Shown: positions 56,695-64,000 of the stretch, in pieces
Numbering within the stretch: position 1 is the first letter of the stretch
How the letters are laid out: every line of letters starts with the position of its first letter
Origin: Hepsetus odoe
Taxonomy: Eukaryota > Chordata > Actinopteri > Characiformes > Hepsetidae
Length of the DNA stretch: 64,000 nucleotides
Direction of reading: 5' to 3'
Assembly (NCBI GenBank): GCA_017165825.1
Contig: CM029386.1
Span: 12,840,881 to 12,904,880 of the forward strand
Position numbers and translations under genes: made by a program
The notes under the pieces: generated by a model
What the model was told of the DNA's origin: nothing
Database searches by the model: none
The model's input: only the letters and a program-made list of their open reading frames with translations

Positions 56695-56728
56695 CACACA
56701 CACACACACACAGACACACACACACACT
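56695..56728. repeat. (CA)n microsatellite
   Basis: CA run with one CAGA interruption. Confidence 0.93.
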
Positions 56729-56729
56729 T

Positions 56730-58865
56730 CTACCATATAACTATCACTGCTATGTTTGGAATAATCCAGCACCCAAATAACACCTGCTCACTGACGGTCC
56801 TGTGGAGGGTCCCAACCAATGATGACGGGGGTTAAAAATGATGCAGAGGAACAGATGGACTAAAAGCTCTTATTGTAAACTGCAAAGTGCTCCTATATGG
56901 TCATTGATAATTAATGGAAATGCGTGCAGATGCAGAAGAGAAATCTACTGAAACAAGGACCCTGTCAATGTATAGTCCACATTATTGGGGGCATTTATTT
57001 TTAGTTCCAAAAGACAGTGTTTCTCAAGCCTGGCACTCGAGACAACACTTCTCTGCACACATCAGTCTTGTTACTGCTCCCAACACTCCCAATATACCAT
57101 ATCAGCCACTTAAAAAATACCAAAAAAAATAAACAATAAAAACCTACTGAACTTCAGGGGCTGCGATGAAGCAGGGGCAGCACTAAAATGTGAGTCAGCA
57201 CAGGCCTGGGAAACACTGTTCTCAGTAGATCAGTCATTTGAAGTACTATTTTTGTAATAGATATGGGCGTGAAGAACATTTAAAGACTTCAAAATGCTGT
57301 AAAGTTTTTTTTTTTTTTTTTTTTAATGTGTATTATCAGACAACCGATCAAAGAACCATTAAAAAACATGCTGTTGGAACCCCACCGCTGCCTAGCTGAT
57401 AGCTCCACTTCCAGTAGGTTAACTGTGTCTCTTTGGCCTGCAAAAACCAGTTGCTGCAGCTTAAGAAAACAGTGATTGTATATTTCTCAGGGATGCCCTT
57501 TTGCCAGGATGGGAGGGAACTTCATCCAAGTAGGTGCTCATTCTAATAGTCAGCACAGATGCTCAAAGAGACATTATCTGTATTGATGAGCATGGCAAGA
57601 ACTCAAAAGAAGCATTATCTTGATAAAAAACCCAAGGGGAACCTCCCCAATTGCCAGTCTACTGACACAGAGCCAGAGCAAGGCTTTCAATCACTTGCAT
57701 CAAGTCAAATATTGGATAAAGCCTTAACTGCAGCGTTCCCGCATAGCGCTCATCGATGGATTTGCATGTAGACATTGAATCTTCTTTGTAATTGAACTGG
57801 TGCATGACTCGAAATTATTTGCACTTTGAAGGAACCGAAATAAAAAAGCTCCTTTATTGCAAAGCAAGACAAAGGCAACAACAAAGAACCAGATCAAGAT
57901 CTAAAGAACATGTGAGAACTTTCCTAATGTCCTCAATTACAATAGAATCTTTCTTTTTCATATCTTTCAGCTTTGGATGTTCACTAATTGGTCCCTGACT
58001 GCTATTTTTGGGCACTCCATGACAGGTGGTTAAAAGTAAAGTCTTCTTTTTTTCTTTTCGTGCTAAATAATTCTGCTCATTAAGGCCATCTTTTGATGGA
58101 AATGGAGAATCTGTTTCAGAGAATGATATGGTGTGGTCTAGATTGGATGGAGCATCATGGGAAGGGATTGTTATTTCTCCTATGAAGCTTTCTTCCCTTT
58201 CTGCACAAATTCTATTTCTTTCTTTTCTATTTTGAGAGCATTCGTTCTGACCACACTGTGAATCCAATTACTTTTGAGGCACTTTACTGTATTACCTAAT
58301 CGTGATGAAAACTTGACTGGATCATCAGATAAACATCAGCGTTAACGTCCCCTGGTGGACAATATAATGTACAGGGAAAAAAAAAAATCTGGAGAACACT
58401 ACATACCAGAGAATAGAGCTGAAGAATTAATCATTTTTATTTCACAACTGCAATTTGAAATGGTGAAAATTAATTATGTATTGTATTATCCAATAGTTAA
58501 CTTTTCTCTTAAAAAAATACTTTCACTCAAAAAAAAATAATAATAAAAAAGGTAAAAAAGAAAAAGATTTTATTAATCAGGAAGGAAATTCCAGTGCCTT
58601 TTCTGTGCTCAGTGCAATAAAATAGAAACAAAAATAGGAAATAGACAGAATAAATAGAATAAACAGAAACTCTGCACTGGGTTTAAAAAGTCACTGACTA
58701 GAGGATTTATACCTCTTAATTTATACCCCTTTGCAATAATCCTAATCGTATAAAGGCACAATTGTTTAAATGAGAAAGAAAATGGCTTACATCATACATC
58801 ACAGTGAGCTCACATTAGACTGTATGAAAAACATCAGATCTGGTTTTCTTTCTCCATCATTCAGA
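56730..58865. other. Unique noncoding DNA with one unexplained frame
   Basis: T run at 57306-57325 and A-rich tracts at 58378-58387 and 58510-58570. Apart from the minus-strand frame listed separately, no gene or repeat is recognised. Confidence 0.42.
57854..58267 (-). other. Unassigned 137-codon open frame without ATG start
   Basis: The frame runs from a TAA stop to a stop, and its first codon is TTG, so it has no proper start at its 5' end. The product would be hydrophilic for about 120 residues, rich in Lys, Ser, Glu and Asp (for example SETDSPFPSKDGLNEQNY), and then hydrophobic. No domain, zinc finger or repeat is recognised. It might be a fragment of an exon or of a transposon gene, or chance in A-rich DNA. 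No convincing splice donor is seen at its 3' side. I do not call it a gene. Confidence 0.2.
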
Positions 58866-58871
58866 ATTATA

Positions 58872-59416
58872 CAGAACTGTGTAAAAGTTTTAGGCAGGTG
58901 TGCAAAAAAAGCTGTAAACAAAGAACGCTTTCAGAAATATAAATAATGATTGTTTATTTTGATCAATTTACAAAATGCAAAGTGAGCGAACAAAAGAAAA
59001 ATCTAAATCAAATCAATATTTGGTGTTACTACCTTTTACCTTCAAACCAGCATCAGTTCTTCTGGCCCCCACAGAGCCCTGATCTCAACATCATCCAGTG
59101 TGTCTGGATTACATGAAGAGACAGAAGGATGTGAGGAAGCCTACATCCACAGAAGATCTGTGGTCAGTTCTCCAAGATGTTTGGAACAACCTACCAGCCG
59201 AGTTCCTTCAAAAACCGTGTGCGAGTGTACCTAGAAGAACTGATGCTGTTTTGAAGACAAAGGGTGGTCACACCAAATATTGATTTGATTTAGATTCTCT
59301 TTTGTTCATTCACTGCATTTTGTTGATTGATGAAAATTAATGATGAGCACTTCCATTTCTGAAAGCGTTCTTTGTTTACAGCATTTTTTCCACACCTGCC
59401 TAAAATTTCTGCACAG
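58872..59416. mobile_element. Tc1-like MITE (545 bp), TA-flanked deletion derivative
   Basis: Terminal repeats (left CAGAACTGTGTAAAAGTTTT, right AAATTTCTGCACAG) are flanked by TA at 58870-58871 and 59417-59418. The left subterminal block runs to CATCAGTTCTTCTGG and then jumps into transposase 3' sequence. The remaining coding part (about 59098-59283, plus) gives KRQKDVRKPTSTEDLWSVL and ends TKGGHTKY, the C-terminus of a Tc1-type transposase. Catalytic residues are gone, so mobility would depend on an intact relative. Confidence 0.88.
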
Positions 59417-59419
59417 TAT

Positions 59420-60175
59420 CTTAAAGCTTCATGACATATTTAGATTCATGAGTAATATCACTTCACTGTTGCCCTTCTTGTTGTTTACTTTTTAACGAAT
59501 TTTAAGGTGTTTATGACCTAATTAGTAATCATTAAACTCATTTTAAATATTCATAAGCACTTCATGGTTCCAGCTTTGTTGTGACGTGGTCCCTGTTTTT
59601 AATTAGCTTTCAGTCTGTTTAAAAAGTCTTAGTAGAAAGTGCGTTAAACCTAAATGTTTGCATTTAAAGAAAATCTGTATGTAAAATGCCTCCTTTGCCT
59701 CCTTTATCATCATACTGGACATGATTTATTTTCTTTATCGCCACATCTAGAGTACTGCTAGGAAATTGCAAGAAAGCACAGCATGCATCATAAATTATAT
59801 TTGCTCATGCTTACACAGTTTGGCATTTATCAGCACTGAATCAACAACAGATATGTCGCATCACGGCTCACTGCTCCAATACTGTGGGAAAACATTTTGT
59901 TACGGATTTCTTTGCAGCTTTTATGTGCATAACAAATGCTGCTCATCTAGTGAATGCTCTGTGGACATCGTTGCATGTCTCAGCTTAGCTCTGCGGTCAC
60001 AAACGTTCCTTTCTCCAAACTACTTCTTGGACCACCAGTTGGTAGTGCAGAGTAACAGACTGGCATAGCTTTCCTGTTAAAATGTCCCAAGTCTTATATT
60101 TTTCTTGTCTTTTCTTTTTTCCTCTGAAGTCCATGTTTGATATTTGTGATTTATGTAAAAAAAAAAATAATAAAA

Positions 60176-60214
<39 letters not shown>

Positions 60215-61075
60215 ACCAACAATTCCCATTGCTTTCTCTAGTAATCATATAACAAACCATATAGCCCTGCGGTCCCATAACCTGTTCCCCCTGACAGACT
60301 ACACAACAGATCCATTGGCCCAGTTTGATGTAAAGAAAAGAGTATGTCTCCTTTCAGAATAATGAAAGTCTTAGTTTCTCGGGACATCAGTTTCCCATCA
60401 TCTATGTCTATCTTACAAATAAGATGGGAGTCTTACAGTCTTTAAAAGAAAGATGACTTCAGATGGTTCCATGGAAGCACCTCTGCTTCTTTAAACTGTT
60501 TCAGTGAATGACTGATGGATTAGAAATGTCTTATTTCTTTATTATCTTAAGTATTTACCAGTGATAGTAGGTTATCAGAAAGTTTGCACCTCTTTATTTA
60601 AAAATATAGTCCCGCCAGCTAACTCCAAGAGTCTGAACTGTCCACGATTACTTCAGACAAAATGTGCATCACTGCCTTAAATTGGTTGTCTGGCAGATCT
60701 GACAACATAAATGCCAAATTAAGTTTTGCCTGACTCAAATCAGACAAAAAAATAAACTGAAATAAAAATCCCTTAACAGAAAAGACCAACATTATTCTTT
60801 CATGGCGTAAAACTGTGGGTAACAGAAGATGAAAAGAGAAGAAAAGAATCTTTAATGTTTCAATGGTTCCCTATAAAAAAGGTTTTTAATCTCTGAATAT
60901 TCTTTTACTGAAACAGAATCAGTATCAGAATTTAGTTTAATGCTCAGTTGTTGCCCTTGCAAGGAATTTTCTTTGATATGATAGTGCTCCAAATAAAAAA
61001 AACAATGAATGCTTAAGCAGCAAGTACTAAAAGCAAACAAAGCTGTACGATATGGTATTAATAAATATAACTGAT
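59420..61075. other. Unique noncoding DNA with (TA)n
   Basis: No gene is recognised; the 100-codon frame at 59766-60068 has no domain despite several cysteines. A-rich tract at 60157-60180 adjoins the TA microsatellite. Confidence 0.42.
60181..60212. repeat. (TA)n microsatellite
   Basis: Sixteen TA units following an A-rich tract. Confidence 0.94.
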
Positions 61076-61078
61076 ATA

Positions 61079-61631
61079 CTGTACTGTGCAAAAGTTTTCG
61101 GCAGGTGTGGAAAAAATGCTGTAAACAAAGAATGCTTTCAGAAATATAAATAATGATTGTTTATTTTCATCAGTTTACAAAATGCAAAGTGAGCGAACAA
61201 AAGAAAAATCTAAATCAAATCAATATTTGGTGTTACTACCTTTTGCCTTCAAAACAGCATCAGTTCTTTTAGGCACACTTGCACACAGTCAGGGATTCTG
61301 TAGGATTATAGTCGGTGTCTGATCAACCGGTTTTACCAAACAGGTGCTGATGATCATCAATGTCACACGGAGGTTGAAACACAGTCATGTTTGGAGCAAC
61401 CTACCAGCCGAGTTCCTTCAACAACTGTGTGCAAGTGTACCTAGAAGAATTGATGCTGTTTTGAAGGCAAAGGGTGGTCACACCAAATATTGATCTGATT
61501 TAGATTTCTCTTTTGTTCATTCACTGCATTTTGTTGATTGATGAAAATAAATGATTAACTCTTCCATTTCTGAAAGCATTCTTTGTTTACAGAATTTTTT
61601 CACACCTGCCTAAAACTTTTGCACAGTACTG
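61079..61631. mobile_element. Tc1-like MITE (553 bp), second deletion type
   Basis: Terminal repeats CTGTACTGTGCAAAAGTTTT and AAAACTTTTGCACAGTACTG are flanked by TA (61077-61078, 61632-61633). The left part equals the elements at 6205 and 58872, but here it continues with TTCTTTTAGGCACACTTGCA into opposite subterminal sequence (GATTATAGTCGGTGTCTG, CAAACAGGTGCTGATGATCA), so the deletion differs. The short C-terminal piece near 61400-61493 is shared. Immediately to its right lies a LINE fragment. Confidence 0.88.
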
Positions 61632-61654
61632 TATATTTCCTGCATCTTTAATAT

Positions 61655-61884
61655 TATAGTGGTGACAAAAAGACAGATAGCAGAGGTGGAGGTGTCAAAG
61701 ATGTTAAAGATGTTGAGATTTGAGCTGGGAGTGACGAGGATGGACAGGATTAGAAGTGAGAGAGGGCATGCAGGTGAACGGTGTGAAGGAGGAAGATACA
61801 GAGGACAGGAAGAAATGGAAATGGATGGTCTGCTGTGGTGACCCCTAAAGGGGAGGATCCGAAAGAAGAAGAAGAAGGAAAATG
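61655..61884 (+). pseudogene. Non-LTR retrotransposon 3' end (same family as 63345)
   Basis: The plus frame encodes VEVSKMLKMLRFELGVTRMD, the C-terminal region of the LINE protein. It is followed by a worn RYRGQEEMEMDG-like stretch, and then the 3' end GTGACCCCTAAAGGGGAGGA with a (GAA)n tail at 61865-61880. Everything upstream is absent, the usual 5' truncation of LINE copies. No target-site duplication could be marked. Confidence 0.72.
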
Positions 61885-63340
61885 TATTATTAATATATTA
61901 TTTTCAGACGTGAACTAAAATGTATGAAACAGATATGCTAATATGTGTGAGTCTGTAGGGGTTGGGGGGTCAGGTAAACATTCTTTATCAATAGCTTCAA
62001 GGCGAGAACCCCTCAGGTACCTGTATTTTCAGCCGGCAGGTGTGATGTAGTAGGTTGCTGATGGACGGCTCTGTCCTGATTTTGCTATCAATGTCTGTAT
62101 AAAATCCCTTCCCACTGGCTTTTGAGGCACCAGGACGGAGAGTGATTGGAACAAAAGATGAAACTCGATGACACACATAAACACAGGCACACACAAAAGA
62201 CATTGCAGCTGTGATCTGTGTGTGCCGAACAAGAGCAAACAGCAGGAGTAGGCACATCATTGTGTGATGGGGCGAGGCTGGAGGCACTCAGAGACAGAGG
62301 CAGTTCTGGTTACTTCCCAGCTTATACATGGCAGGAGAAGGTGAAGAAGAATCTGTGTTAGAGTTTTCCCATCACTACAGTGTGATTAAGCCTTAGTCTT
62401 AGACCTCTAATTACTTCACTCTGCCTTAACTTTTGAAATGTACTTACTGGGCCTGGCAGGTACTTTGATCAGCTGTTTTTCATGTGACTTATTTAACTAA
62501 GAATCGATGAGTCAGCTGAAATGTGGCTATAATTATAAGAGCTGTATTCTTTTGCATTTCAGTTAACCTTTGCTCTAGGTTTCAGTTAATTAACTGATAA
62601 TGTTTGTAAAATGTTGAGTTGTGTGGACAGAAGTGTAGTTTAGTTTGGTTTAGTTTAGCATGTGTAGTTTAGTTTTGCACATCTTAGACCTACCTGAAAA
62701 ACTGAGCTGCTATAAGAGCTAAAATAAAGAATAAAATAAGTGATATAATCTTCTCTGTAATGGTATTTTTGTTTCTCTAGTCAAATTGTATATGTGAATA
62801 GCTCAGTGCTTGCACACCTTAGCAGTTAGATTTTGTATAGTGTGTTCTATTATATTTTTAATTGTTACTTATTGATTTTGTTGACACCTGCAACAAGATA
62901 AATACTTTGCAAACTCAATGCTTGGTAAATAAAAGGTTATGATTCCAAATGTGATTTTAAATATGCTCACATTGTATATGCTTTCATATGAAACGTGTAG
63001 AAGTGTTGATTTTTAGTTAAATATTCAGTTTGTAGCATTGTGAGTGAACAAGCTGCTAAATGCTTCTAATAAACTGAAATGTAACATAACCTTTAGTGAT
63101 GATCAGTGAAAGTGACTCATACAAACACAATACAAATACTCCCAAAACATACTTATTATTTTTGAGCCTTCAGACAGTTTGTTTGCTCTGCTGTGGGCTG
63201 AACTGCTGCCCTACTCAGATTAAGTTGTGAACTAAATGTATTCATTTTAAGAAAAATTTAGAATGACAGAATGTTCTGTATGCATAATCTTATCATATTA
63301 ACATATTGTTATGTCACACAGGGCATGTGTTTGCCAGATC
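61885..63340. other. Unique noncoding DNA
   Basis: Overlapping minus-strand frames at 61997-62287 have no recognised domain. A TAGTTTAGTTT-type low-complexity patch lies at 62635-62676. No gene or repeat is recognised. Confidence 0.42.
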
Positions 63341-63344
63341 GAAT

Positions 63345-64000
63345 TTAGGAGATGGCAGTGGAAACTCTAACCAGATTGTTCAATATAACCTATGAAAGTG
63401 AGAGGATGCTTGAGGACCGAGGAAGTGAACCAGTACCGATTTTCAAGAATAATGAATGTGCAAAGCTTAAGGAACAATAGAGGGATAAAGTTGATCAGCC
63501 ACAGCATGAAGTAATGAGAATGAGTAGTGTAAGCTAGGTAAAGAAAAGAGGTGATGATTGATGAGCAGCAGTATGGTTGCATACAGAGAAAGAATGTTTA
63601 TTCTGAGGTTTAGATGGAGAAGTACAGAGAAGGTCAAAAGGAATTGCATTGTGCCTTTGTGGACTTGGAGAAAGCATATTACAGGGTGCTAATAGAGGAG
63701 TTGTGGTTCAGAGTGGTACAGGATATGTATGAGGGCAGTGTGATAGTGGTGAGATCTGCAGTAGGAGTGATGGATGCATTTAAGGTAGAGGTTGGATTGC
63801 ATCAAGGATAAGTGCTGAGCCCATTGTTGTTTGCAATGGTAGTGGACAGGTTAACGGATGAGGTTAGACAGGAGTTCTCGTGGATGATGTTTGCTGTTGA
63901 TTTTGTGATCTGTAGTCAGTGTAGGGAACAGCTTGAGGAGACCCTGGAGAGATGGAGATATGCTCAAGAGAGTGTAATATATAATTGGGATTAACAGTTC
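63345..64000 (+). pseudogene. Non-LTR retrotransposon reverse transcriptase, degenerate, cut by window end
   Basis: Near 63430 a short piece reads PVPIFKNNECAK (N-terminal fingers region). Then MEKYREGQKELHCAFVDLEK and AYYRVLIEELWF (63614-) carry the first catalytic block: the usual AYDR is AYYR here. VVQDMYEGS and FKVEVGLHQG follow, then a stop at the position of the usual GS. MLSPLLFAMVVDRLTDEVRQ and MMFAVDFVIC follow: the FADD active site is changed to FAVD. CREQLEETLERWRYAQE ends near the window edge. Loss of two catalytic aspartates and stops make it inactive. The element continues beyond 64000. Confidence 0.85.

Noticed and set aside
1..64000. Octamer (ATGCAAAT) enrichment across the window
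   Set aside because: About ten sites on both strands are found by eye, not clearly above expectation for AT-rich DNA. Only the close pairs are reported.

Overview
The window looks like nuclear DNA from a ray-finned fish, most likely a teleost. It is AT-rich and full of CA/GT, CT, TA and tetranucleotide microsatellites. It also holds teleost-style repeats: tRNA-headed SINEs, several Tc1-like transposons and their deletion derivatives, a pogo/Tigger derivative, L2-type and another non-LTR retrotransposon, and an LTR-like segment. The species cannot be fixed from what is visible.

No intact host protein-coding gene can be supported. Reading frames are short (mostly under 110 codons). The longest is a microsatellite artefact, and others fall in repeats or on both strands of unique DNA. 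The only protein-like similarities recognised are broken transposon or retrotransposon genes: a Tc1-like C-terminal piece near 5.7-6.1 kb; a second Tc1-like family at 16.4-17.3, 37.7-37.9 and 56.1-56.7 kb; a pogo/Tigger deletion derivative at 35.9-36.9 kb; an L2-type reverse transcriptase at 43.2-44.1 kb; and three fragments of another LINE at 45.0-45.3, 61.7-61.9 and 63.3-64.0 kb. The last runs off the window end. The window is best read as a gene-desert or long-intron segment.

Layout: 1-5.7 kb is mostly unique DNA with one composite SINE, one ordinary SINE and regulatory-looking patches. 5.7-10.1 kb holds transposon remnants, a small Tc1-like MITE, a (TCTG/TCTA)n array, a SINE and a TTAA-flanked piggyBac-like MITE. 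10.1-14.9 kb is unique. 14.9-17.3 kb is a dense repeat cluster, including a SINE nested in a Tc1-like element. 17.3-31 kb is unique DNA with scattered SINEs and a 420-bp CT array. 31-36 kb and 39.7-41.1 kb look regulatory, around a pogo/Tigger derivative, a Tc1 fragment and an LTR-like element. 41.8-45.3 kb is a second repeat cluster. 45.3-55 kb is again largely unique, with the strongest conserved-noncoding look at 52.2-53.3 kb. 55-64 kb contains more SINEs, two full-length Tc1-like MITEs and LINE fragments.

The main biology visible is transposon demography. One SINE family is present in at least fourteen copies on both strands, and its head also occurs on a different body and tail. Two MITE copies share the same internal deletion. 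Several insertions keep exact target-site duplications. Regulatory calls rest only on composition and motif appearance (octamer sites, ATTA-rich tracts, absence of repeats), because no alignment could be run.
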